Assembly: GCA_947568835.1 (NCBI GenBank)
Contig: OX387611.1
Location: forward strand, 5,956,001 to 6,020,000
Source: Protonemura montana
Lineage: Eukaryota > Arthropoda > Insecta > Plecoptera > Nemouridae
Reading direction: 5' to 3'
Length of the DNA stretch: 64,000 nt
Numbering within the stretch: position 1 is the stretch's first letter; every line of letters starts with the position of its first letter. Positions 55,505-64,000 of this stretch are shown piece by piece. The position numbers and the translations under genes were made by a program. The notes under the pieces are model-generated. The model worked only from the letters and a program-made list of their open reading frames with translations. It was not told the origin of the DNA and did no database searches.

Positions 55505-56334
55505 GCTACGTGCCAAGAACCCACCCTGTCCCATCGCACCCTGCCTAACGTGGACCCTGCCTCCATGTCCCATGTCTCGTGTCCCAGCCTTGCCTGGAGG
55601 TCGTGGGGTATGAACCACACCATGGCTGTGCTTGCAGCGTGCCAAGAACCCACCCTGTCCCATCGCACCCTGCCTAACGTGGACCCTGCCCCCATGTCCC
55701 ATGTCTCGTGTCCCAGCCTTGCCTGGAGGTCGTGGGGTATGAACCACACCATGGCTGTGCTTGCAGCGTGCCAAGAACCCACCCTGTCCCATCGCACCCT
55801 GCCTAACGTGGACCCTGCCCCCATGTCCCATGTCTCGTGTCCCAGCCTTGCCTGGAGGTCGTGGGGTATGAACCACACCATGGCTGTGCTTGCAGCGTGC
55901 CAAGAACCCACCCTGTCCCATCGTGCCCTGCCTAACGTGGACCCTGCCCCCATGTCCCATGTCTCGTGTCCCAGCTTTGCCTGGAGGTCGTGGGGTATGA
56001 ACCACACCATGGCTGTGCTTGCAGCGTGCCAAGAACCCACCCTGTCCCATCGCGCCCTGCCTAACGTGGACCCTGCCTCCATGTCCCATGTCTCGTGTCC
56101 CAGCCTTGCCTGGAGGTCGTGGGGTATGAACCACACCATGGCAGTGCTTGCAGCGTGCCAAGAACCTACCCTGTCCCATCGCACCCTGTCTAACGTGGAC
56201 CCTGCCCCCATGTCCCATGTCTCGTGTCCCAGCCTTGCCTGGAGGTCGTGGGGTATGAACCACACCATGGCTGTGCTTGCAGCATGCCAAGAACCCACCC
56301 TGTCCCATCGCACCCTGCCTAACGTGGACCAGTT
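55505..56334 (-). repeat. 129-bp minisatellite, locus 3 (~6.4 units)
   Basis: Reversed relative to locus 2 and highly homogeneous. Because the period is 43 codons and no stop occurs, both strands read as long open frames (up to 310 residues) that look like genes but are not. Variants alternate (CGCACCCTGCC versus CGCGCCCTGCC or CGTGCCCTGCC). Confidence 0.95.
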
Positions 56335-56784
56335 CTGAATTTGCTGTTACATTTATTGGCATGGTTCAAATGATTGATATTAAATCATAATTTCCTTTCA
56401 ATTTGGAATGACTCGTGGTTCTCATCGTACCAAATGTGCTTCCGAGTGTGTTACTGGAACTATGTAATTATCGTTATCATGATTCCTTAAGCAATGCTTG
56501 TTTTTTTTGCAACACAGGTAGGCATGTTTGATACAGGTGTAGTTATCGAGGTGGTGCTCATAAAGCACAATTGCTGTTTGGTTAATAATGTGGTAATTAC
56601 CACTTGTTTCATGTTGTATGTGTATCTTCAATTAGTGCATTTTTAAGTGCATTTCTAGATCAGGTTTTTAGCTATGCGAGGAATTTCCGTGTGTGTTTTG
56701 CTTAAATCAACATGATTTCAATTTAGAAGCCTAATGTTATATTTCTATATGATAGCTGTTTGAAACTTTCGACGTGGCTCTGAT
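56335..56784. other. Unique AT-rich sequence
   Basis: Nothing recognised. Confidence 0.4.
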
Positions 56785-56786
56785 TC

Positions 56787-57217
56787 AAAACGGTTTTGGC
56801 GTGTTGGAAACACCGGTTCTCATGAGATCACCAAAGTTAAGCAACACTGTGCTGGGTCAGCTATTGGATGAGTAACCATCATACAAATGACCAGTTCTGT
56901 TCGGGAGAGAGGTTGGAGGGATGAAAGTTATTACAGCAACTTTATTCGCCTTGCTTATCAACCTCTCGACGGCATGGATATGTGGAGGAATCCTGTTGTT
57001 CGCGTTGTACCGTCCTTCGGAAGGGACGTGAAGCCGGTGGTCCCCTTGGTGCTCTTCTACAGTATTAGGCTACGTGCTGGCACCGGGTTTCCCCTCCTCC
57101 CTTCTAGGCTAGGTTATGTTCATCATCATCCTCATCATCAATCACTCATTCACCGGCGCCATTAGACCAGTGCCGCATGGCCAGATGTCAAGACAGTGCG
57201 TCGTTAAACACCAGTAT
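56787..57217 (+). mobile_element. 5S-headed SINE, full length
   Basis: Head (CGGTTTTGGCGTGTTGGAAA, AAAGTTAAGCAACACTGTGC, GCTATTGGATGAGTAACCATC), linker ACCAGTTCTGTTCGGGAGAG, body (TACCGTCCTTCGGAAGGGAC, GGCTACGTGCTGGCACCGGG), CATCATCATCC microsatellite-like run, tail (GACAGTGCGTCGTTAAACAC). It retains 5S A-box-like and C-box-like sites. No clear TSD. Confidence 0.9.
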
Positions 57218-57772
57218 GTCACAAATTAGTTTTTTGGTTGAGTACGTTTAATGTCCTTTTATTGCAACGATTATTTAAGAACATTGTCAGTTTTCCCCGC
57301 ACATTTTTGAGTCAGCCTTTTCTAAAGTATATGTGCTAAAAGTATCTCCTTTCCCCTCTCACCGCCATCTATTTCAATCGTGTTTTGAATGCACCATTTG
57401 AATTCACCGTGTCATCTTTATTTTGGTAGAAAAAGAACCCAGTTTGAGAAACTGTTCTTTTCAGACCTATACATTATTTCCGTCGGTTATCCACACTTGC
57501 TTGTCAACAAAATCAAGTTTTGTATCTAAAATGTGTAATTTAAATCAATCTTGACTTCTTGTGATCCTGAGCACGTCGTTAAGCAGCACATTGCCTCCAG
57601 CGTTGCTCGTAAAACTACTGGATTTTTGTGAGAAACTGGAAGCCTACAAAATCTTAGGTTGCGTTAAGAATGCAGCGATACTCGAATTTTATTGGCGAAG
57701 TGATCAGTGAATTACCGTGCGATTTTTTTTTTTTTAATCAGTTAGTTTAAAGGTATGGACGTTAACGCCTGC
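57218..57772. other. Unique AT-rich sequence
   Basis: Nothing recognised. Confidence 0.4.
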
Positions 57773-57774
57773 GT

Positions 57775-58012
57775 TAATGAAAAACTTTCTGTTGAGCAAA
57801 CGAGCCGGCAATATGTGGTAACGTTAGGTGCCAACCGATGGCTTGTGGGCGTTTTTTTTTTTTTTTAAACTTCTACAATTAGATAAAAACGGATCAAAAT
57901 ATCGATACATGTTTATCGATCGTTGAGGTTATCATTAATAAAGATTAATTGAGCGTGGACCAGTCTCAAATGCGAGTAATCTGCGAGAATTATAGAAATA
58001 AAATTCTGAACG
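57775..58012 (+). mobile_element. Element C copy
   Basis: GAGCAAACGAGCCGGCAATA, AAAATATCGATACATGTTTA, TCGTTGAGGTTATCATTAAT, CAGTCTCAAATGCGAGTAAT. Truncated on the right. Confidence 0.72.
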
Positions 58013-58664
58013 CTCATGCAAATTTTTGAACGGAATTGCAAAAAAAAAAATGCTGTCTGGTTAAATAGAGTTGAGAGAATATTAAATTAAAAAAAAATAG
58101 AGCACGTTTTCTGTTGAAAAACACCAACAAATTGTCTTTAAAATAACGTTTAAAGCAGTTCTTCTTATACTTAGTGTACATTTCTGTAATTCTTAAGCTG
58201 GCCCCAGTATTAAAAAGTCTAAACACACTTGGCCGCGTCCAAACTCGATGCTAACAACCCAAGTAAACTCTCTTAGACAAAGAACAAACCGAATTGACAT
58301 CCATACCCGAAGCCCACAACCTCTAAAATCAATCCTCTTAACAATACCCACGTCTCCAGAACCCAACGACCGTCCAACCTTCACCTTCGACCCCTCGGCG
58401 TCGTTACGTCAGGTGCCTGCCTGACCCTCGGCACCTTTGCCTTGCGACCTCTCGGCGGTTACCACAAACGTCTTCGTGACACTTGCAAGATGGCGCAGGG
58501 TTAGAGGTCTCTCTCGTGCTAGGATCAATCCGTCGAGGTCAGCTTGATGCCACAAATTGGGCACTTTTTTTTTGTCATACGATCGCGACGAACTCTGTTG
58601 TAAAATGTTGGGTTCATTTTCGATGGAGGCAGTGGTGGAACGGTTGGAACATTTTTGGTAGTCA
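58013..58664. other. Unique sequence
   Basis: Moderate GC at 58380-58560 (GACCCCTCGGCGTCGTTACG). No gene recognised. Confidence 0.35.
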
Positions 58665-58666
58665 AA

Positions 58667-59092
58667 GTGTGGGTCGTACCCCACGACCTCCAGGCACGAC
58701 TGGGACACGAGACATGTGACATGGGGGCAGGGTCCACGTTAGGCAGGGCGCAATGGGACAGGGTGGGTTCTTGGCACACTGCATGCACAGCCATGGTGTG
58801 GTTCATACCCCACGACCTCCAGGCAAGGCTGGGACACGAGGCATGGGACATGGGGGCAGGGTCCACGTTAGACAGGGTGCGATGGAACAGAGTGGGTTCT
58901 TGGCACACTGAAAGCACAGCCATGGTGTGGTTTATACCCCACGACCTCCAGGCAAGGCTGGGACACGAGACATGGGACATGGAGGCAGGGTCCACGTTAG
59001 ACAGGGCGCGATGGGACAGGGTGGGTTCTTGGCACACTGCAAGCACAGCCATGGTGTGGTTCATACCCCACAACCTCCAGACAAGACTGGTA
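58667..59092 (+). repeat. 129-bp minisatellite, locus 4 (~3.3 units)
   Basis: Same orientation as locus 2 but more diverged (TTGGCACACTGCATGCACAG, GATGGAACAGAGTGGG). Locus-specific CACACTG for CACGCTG is shared by its units. Confidence 0.9.
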
Positions 59093-59748
59093 CGTAGAAT
59101 TGTACGATTTTTCATCAATTACTCCTTGGATTATCTTTCTCTTTAGCTTCAGACTGCGCCATAAGCACAACATTATTTTAAAACTATTTTAACAGCAAGG
59201 CCGGCTGCTTCTCCTGACCGTCTGCATCTTAAATGATTTTATGCCGAAGTATCCGAGCGAAAAATTACATACAAATTAAACGACTTCCTACGAAACATGA
59301 TTTAGAAGAGCAATTATCAATGCAAAAAAAAACAGCCGGTTCTTTTGTCAAAATCACATACAACCGGTGCTACTGTCTGATTTTAAATTGCAGTGTTAAT
59401 GAACCCGAGTTATTGCCATTCGTCCAACTTTATGTTAATTAACCACTTTTCAATTGGCATCGAGTGCTCGCCCGCTAATCCGCTCGTAGAGCACGTGCTG
59501 GCAAGTAATTAGCCAGATGTTTAGATCACCTGGTCCATCTTGTAATCTCTTAACAATTTAATTCAATCGTCAAAGTGGTTGGTCGCTAGTGAGAGAGTCG
59601 AGTCGAGTGGAGAAATAACAACTCGAAATATTTTAGTGACTGAGTCAACATGCGCGGGGGCATTGTGGACCATTTGAGTTACCGGTAATTCTGAGTAGCA
59701 CCGCCATACAATGTTTAAACTATCACGTTCGTATCACGTTTTTGTGAC
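59093..59748. other. Unique sequence
   Basis: A 69-residue ORF at 59233-59442 is unrecognised. No repeat seen. Confidence 0.4.
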
Positions 59749-59749
59749 G

Positions 59750-60245
59750 GGATGGTTTGGCGAAACACCGCTTCTCGTGAGACCACTGAAGTTTAGCAAC
59801 TCTGCGTTAGGTCAGGTGTTGGATGGGTGACCACTGAACGGTTTGGCGGGTTGGAAACACCGGTCCACGTGAGATCACCGAAGTTAAGCAACACTGCGTT
59901 GGGTCAGGTATTGGATGTGTGACCACCGAACGGTTTGGCGTGTTGGAAACACCGGTTCTCGTGAGATCACCGAAGTTAAGCAACACTGCGTTGGATCAGA
60001 TTATTGATGGATGACTACCGAACGGTTTGGCGTGTTGGAAACACCGGTCCACGTGAGATAACTGAAGTTAAGCAACACTGCGTTGGGTCAGGTATTGGAT
60101 GTGTGACCACCGAACGGTTTGGCGTGTTGGAAACACCGGTTCTCGTGAGATCACCGAAGTTAAGCAACACTGCGTTGGATCAGATATTTGATGGATGACT
60201 ACCGAACGGTATAGCGAGCTGAAAACATCGGTCCTTGTGAGAAAC
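59750..60245 (+). repeat. 92-bp tandem 5S-like array (~5 units)
   Basis: Units: CGAACGGTTTGGCGTGTTGG, AAACACCGGTTCTCGTGAGA, TCACCGAAGTTAAGCAACAC, TGCGTTGGGTCAGGTATTGG, ATGTGTGACCAC. Units alternate between GGTCCACGTG and GGTTCTCGTG types; the former recur at 59861 and 60045, 184 bp apart, so the repeat is a dimer. Only the central part of 5S rRNA is present, so these are SINE heads and not functional 5S genes. Confidence 0.88.
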
Positions 60246-60745
60246 ACTGCTATATTAGAAAAATTCCTAGCACTCAGTTACTCCATCTAGTAGAATCCTC
60301 ATTTGGAAAAGGTAGCAATTTTTCGCAAAACAGTTCATACTAAACGCTAGCGCTTTGATTGAACCGCTACTCTCAATGACAAAGACATGGTAGACAACAT
60401 TTTGATACCATATCAAACAACGACAGGATAAAACTGTTCTCGACCATCTCGTTTCTCATAGTCTGTAGTTAGTGATGTCCACTCTAGGTACGCTTTATTA
60501 GTACAACATACTTGACATGCTAATTCAGCTTTGTGAACTCTGTCCTTCATGGCACTGCAAGCTGCATTAGCCTATGGAAATATTGACATACCACCTTGCT
60601 GAGTGGACTCACCAGGTCACGTGACGTTGGTACACTCCGGTGCAAAGGTATAATTGACTAGAAAAACACTATGTTAGTTGCTGGAATCTATGTTATTCTT
60701 GGAGAAACTTTTGGGCAGCCCGATCCATTGGCGGGTACGTAACAG
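60246..60745. other. Unique sequence
   Basis: A weak match to element C (CAGTTACTCCATCTAGTAGA, CAGTTCATACTAAACGCTAGCGC) at about 60270-60360; otherwise nothing. Confidence 0.4.
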
Positions 60746-61368
60746 GCACCCTGTCATGGAATGTCTAGCACAGAGGTGACGTTAAGTGTCCGCTACTTTG
60801 CGTGGAGCGAAACAAGCACCCTGTCATGGAATGTCTAGCACAGAGGTGACGTTAAGTGTCCGCTACTTTGCGTGGAGCGAAAAAAGCACCCTGTCACGGA
60901 ATGTCCAGCACAGAGGCGACGGCGAGTGTCCGCTTCTTTGCGTGGAGCGAAACAAGCGCCCTGTCACGGAATGTCCAGCACAGAGGCGACGGCGAGTGTC
61001 CGCTTCTTTGCGTGGAGCGAAACAAGCGCCCTGTCACGGAATATCCAGCACAGAGGCGACGGCGAGTGTCCGCTCCTTTGCGTGGAGCGAAACAAGCACC
61101 CTGTCACGGAATGTCCAGCACAGAGGCGACGGCGAGTGTCCGCTCCTTTGCGTGGAGCGAAACAAGCAGCCTGTCACGGAATGTCCAGCTCAGAGGCGAC
61201 GGCGAGTGTCCGCTCCTTTGCGTGGAGCGAAACAAGCACCCTGTCACGGAATGTCCAGCATAGAGGCGACGGCGAGTGTCCGCTCCTTTGCGTGGAGCGA
61301 AACAAGCACCCTGTCACGGAATGTCCAGCACAGAGGCGACGGCGAGTGGCCGCTTCTTTGCTTGGCGC
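60746..61368 (+). repeat. 70-bp minisatellite, locus 8 (~9 units)
   Basis: Plus orientation. The first two units carry the same unusual changes (TCATGGAATGTCTAGCACAG, GGTGACGTTAAGTGTCCGCT), so they arose by recent tandem duplication of an edge unit. The right edge is decayed (GTGGCCGCTTCTTTGCTTGG). Confidence 0.95.
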
Positions 61369-61670
61369 AAGCTTCTCCTTGACGGGGAGTGAATCGAGCT
61401 ATGGCCCAGTTTTCAGCTGGCTAATTTAGCTGGCGTGTTGAAAAGAGCGAGGGTCGCGGCCGGCAACAGGTTTAGCCCTGGGACGGTGGCTGCACCTGAG
61501 CACGGATGTGCGGGTCACCTGCTTTTACTGGGGTAAGGTTACCTTTGCAGTGTTGCATGGTCCTTGTCTCCTTGTCGCGTGTCTCAAGGTAGGGACCTCT
61601 TATGCTGTTCAGGGCGCACAGCGATCACCTTTCTAACAATCAATGTGTAATAGATTTTAATAAATTAACT
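61369..61670. other. GC-moderate unique sequence
   Basis: GCGAGGGTCGCGGCCGGCAA, GAGCACGGATGTGCGGGTC and a possible donor (TCTCAAG/gtaggg) are visible, but no open frame is recognisable. Confidence 0.3.
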
Positions 61671-61671
61671 G

Positions 61672-61860
61672 AACCGTTTGGTGTGTTGGAAACACCGGTC
61701 CTCATTTGGTCACTGTAGTTGAAGCGATATCACGTTGGGTCAGGTATTTAATAGGTGACCATCATACACATGACCAGTTCCTCCAATACCTGACTCAGCG
61801 CAGTGTTGCTTAACTTCGGTGATCTCACGAAAATCCGGTGTTACCAACACGTTAAACTCT
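61672..61860. mobile_element. Two 5S-SINE heads in inverted arrangement
   Basis: Plus-strand head (CGTTTGGTGTGTTGGAAACA, CATCATACACATGACCAGTT) meets a reversed head (CCAATACCTGACTCAGCGCA, TTCGGTGATCTCACG) at about 61780. Confidence 0.7.
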
Positions 61861-61861
61861 A

Positions 61862-62095
61862 TGGTCACAGCCTCTTGGTTCTACTCCTTGGAGAACTGTC
61901 ATTCTCATCAAATACACTAAAATCCTCTCAAAAGTTATGTGTCCAAGTAGCTCAATGGTTCAGAGCAACACCCGCGATAGGCGGAGATCGGGGTTCGTGT
62001 CCCCGTTTGGTCATCAATTGTTGAGACGGTTATAGTGTTGTTAATAATAAAACACCCCGGGCATTGCAAGCGTTTGCAATTGAAATCAGATCTCA
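61862..62095 (+). mobile_element. tRNA-headed SINE, plus strand
   Basis: Body (AGCCTCTTGGTTCTACTCCT, GTCATTCTCATCAAATACAC), tRNA-like head with AAGTAGCTCAATGGTTCAGAG and GGGGTTCGTGTCCCCG, GAGACGGTTATAGTGTTG, and tail GGGCATTGCAAGCGTTTGCA. The order shows that the tRNA-like part is internal, not at the 5' end, in this family. Confidence 0.8.
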
Positions 62096-62711
62096 CATGC
62101 TGACTTGTTTGTCTGGAGTACCCCGAAAAATTGGCGCGATTTCACAAAAAAAATTTAAATTTGTTGTGTGACTGTAAGTTTGTATATTGTCTTTACTTTA
62201 TACATAATATATCTAACTATTTACTCTCTGATTTTACCTATGAACTCAAATGGCACAACGGTTAAGACCAGAAAGATCTGTCTTGGCTAGCCAAGGAGAT
62301 ACTAGAAACAAAGGGATGGTGTTTCGAGGCGCCATAAAACTACCCTCCCTTTCAACCCCGCGAAACGACACCGATGGTTGGGGATCGTTTGACCCGGGAC
62401 ACCAGACAATGGCTGAGTGACCCTGGCAAGGTATTTCCAAGGGTCGCGCTACACAATGATTGGGTTGTTACCTAGACTCAAGCCTGGCGATTTCTGAAGA
62501 TGTTGACGACGTTAACAGAGAAATAACGTGGCTAGCTTTTGTAGGGCTGGAGGGGTCGAGATTTCAGCCTTTTGACAAGGTTTTTAAGTAAGTCGTGTTT
62601 TAGATATCGTGTTATTGGTTGTGTTTTTGTCAGATATTTAGTTTAATATGTGAAAATGTTAATTTACAAAGTTTAAACGGTTTAAAATATGCCTATAAAT
62701 AATGTAAAATA
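62096..62711. other. Unique sequence
   Basis: About 62248-62332 begins ATGGCACAACGGTTAAGACC and ends TTTCGAGGCGCCAT, superficially tRNA-like, but no stable cloverleaf was found. Confidence 0.35.
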
Positions 62712-63398
62712 CACCAGTGTAAGAGGTTAAATGGTAGATTCAACGTTTGCTAGCCATGGAGATGCTGAGATCGCCTGACAGAGCTACTCAATTCTGCTAT
62801 GTTATGTTACCACGGGTATATCATGGCCTAGCATAGGAGGTTCAATGGTAGATTCAACGTTTGGTAGCCATGGAGATGCTGAGATCGCCTGGCAGAGCTT
62901 CTCAATTCTGCTATCTTATGTTACCACGGGTATATCATGGCCTAGCATAGGAGGTTCAATGGTAGATTCAACGTTTGGTAGCCATGGAGATGCTGAGATC
63001 GCCTGACAGAGCTTCTCAATTCTGCTATCTTATGTTACCACGGGTATATCATGGCCTAGCATAGGAGGTTCAATGGAAGATTCAACGTTTGGTAGCCATG
63101 GAGATGCTGAGATCGCCTGGCAGAGCTTCTCAATTCTGCTATCTTATGTTACCACGGGTATATCATGGCCTAGCATAGGAGGTTCAATGGTAGATTCAAC
63201 GTTTGGTAGCCATGGAGATGCTGAGATCGCCTGACAGAGCTTCTCAATTCTGCTATCTTATGTTACCACGGGTATATCATGGCCTAGCATAGGAGGTTCA
63301 ATGGAAGATTCAACGTTTGGTAGCCATGGAGATGCTGAGATCGCCTGACAGAGCTTCTCAATTCTGCTATCTTATGTTACCACGGGTATATCATGGCC
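62712..63398 (+). repeat. 114-bp minisatellite, locus 2 (~6 units)
   Basis: Same unit as at 42.6 kb. Variants CCTGGCAGAG (62888, 63116) and GGAAGATTC (63076, 63304) recur at 228 bp, so the array has a dimeric higher-order repeat. It passes directly into the MITE body at its right end. Confidence 0.95.
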
Positions 63399-63722
63399 TA
63401 ACTAACCTGGATAGCTCATTGAAGCCGGGCTATCCATTGTTGACAACAGGTCAACAAGAAGAAGTCCCTAAATCCGAGTTGTTCTCATGTTTGCAGTACT
63501 TAATATCTATAGTTTTTTAAACAAGTATTCAACCAATTCTGATCAATAACGCGGTAAAAACTACAAAAAACTACGAAAACTACAAATTAAAACACTTATA
63601 AATAGCATTGACTTTTTGAGAGAACTCAAATTCTGAGACTCTCAAAATGGCGGGTATCAAAATCTCTTGATGCCAAGCGCTATTCAGGTTACTTAAGTTC
63701 AGTAATGAAGCCACTAATTCTT
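63399..63722 (+). mobile_element. TIR MITE body after the 114-bp array
   Basis: CTAACTAACCTGGATAGCTC is a single TIR-like unit, followed by the family body (CATTGTTGACAACAGG, GAGAACTCAAATTCTGAGAC, CTCAAAATGGCGGG) and right end CTATTCAGGTTACTTAAGTTCAGT. Here the MITE has essentially one 41-bp-type unit, with the 114-bp array immediately upstream. Confidence 0.75.
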
Positions 63723-63763
63723 CTTTAGACTGAATAACAGACAGGATCTAAATGCTGAGAGCC

Positions 63764-64000
63764 AATTTCACAAACACCGTTTAAATCTTGCTTAATCGGC
63801 GTTTTTAGGGATGTTTTAGGCAAAAATGGACTTTTTCCGCTTAGCCGATATTTTTACAGATCTGAAAGAAGATGTTTTGATAAAAACACAAAAAAGATGT
63901 AAATTTTAATTTTAATTTGTTGATGTTTCAGGAACGCTTTGTCCTGTCACTTAAAATAAATTTTATTTAGCAGCCGTCACTATTTTCTCTTTGTCCAAAT
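63764..64000 (+). repeat. Dispersed repeat D, copy 2
   Basis: Matches 1948-2195 (TTTAAATCTTGCTTAATCGG, TGTTGATGTTTCAGGAACGC, TTTGTCCTGTCACTTAAAAT, AGCAGCCGTCACTATTTTCTC). It runs off the right edge. Confidence 0.7.

Noticed and set aside
59750-60245. 5S rRNA gene cluster
   Set aside because: Only the central part of 5S is present in 92-bp units, with divergent bases and no 5S termini or terminator runs; the same heads occur in SINEs.
62248-62332. tRNA-Ser/Leu-like sequence (ATGGC ... GCCAT ends)
   Set aside because: No convincing D or anticodon stem; the terminal match is probably chance.
1-64000. AST-C or AST triple C paralogue near AST-CC
   Set aside because: I looked by eye for a CYFN...CF or CAFN...CF coding exon on both strands and saw none; it may lie outside the window.
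1-64000. Autonomous transposon or endogenous virus genes
   Set aside because: No reverse transcriptase, transposase, helicase or capsid-like open frame is present; all mobile elements here look non-autonomous.

Overview
The window is animal nuclear DNA, not bacterial. It has AT-rich intergenic sequence, spliced exons with GT/AG borders, 5S-rRNA-headed and tRNA-headed SINEs, MITE-like elements and many minisatellites. No long genuine open reading frame is present; the long ORFs are artefacts of stop-free tandem repeats. The one gene I can name is the 3' part of an allatostatin double C (AST-CC) neuropeptide precursor: exons 5301-5414 and 7323-7409, encoding the mature peptide GQPKGRVYWRCYFNAVTCF. 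That precursor type points to an arthropod, probably an insect with a large, repeat-rich genome (inference).

Layout. 1-560: tandem array of a tRNA-like 70-mer. 0.9-5.2 kb: SINE, fold-back and MITE copies. 5.3-7.4 kb: AST-CC exons, with a 1.2-kb 26-bp minisatellite inside the intron. 7.6-24.2 kb: intergenic, with 70-bp and 129-bp GC-rich minisatellites and SINEs. Possible exons of an unrecognised plus-strand gene lie at 24786-24845 and 32843-32894. A CpG-rich promoter-like segment (about 40.02-40.51 kb) leads to a 5'UTR/first coding exon at 40669-41023, whose ATG is directly preceded by an in-frame stop. 41-64 kb is again repeats.

The dominant feature is a layered repeat landscape. At least eleven tandem-repeat families occur. 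The 70-bp family recurs at eight loci in both orientations, the 129-bp family at four, the 41-bp family at three, and the 68-bp and 114-bp families at two each. Several arrays visibly grew out of transposable elements: the 41-bp unit is the amplified terminal inverted repeat of a MITE, the 68-bp unit comes from the body of the 5S SINE, the 91/92-bp units are the SINE's 5S-derived head, and the array at 1-560 is tRNA-like. Most long arrays also have higher-order structure.

Dispersed families: (i) a roughly 430-bp 5S-headed SINE whose tail contains GCGTCGTTAAACAC; (ii) a tRNA-headed SINE with tail ATTGCAAGCGTTTGCAAT; (iii) a fold-back element with 13-15-bp target-site duplications; (iv) a TIR MITE carrying the 41-bp arrays; (v) element C, a roughly 330-bp family with about eleven copies; (vi) element G. 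None carries coding sequence here, so all are non-autonomous. All calls are by eye; copy numbers and borders are approximate.
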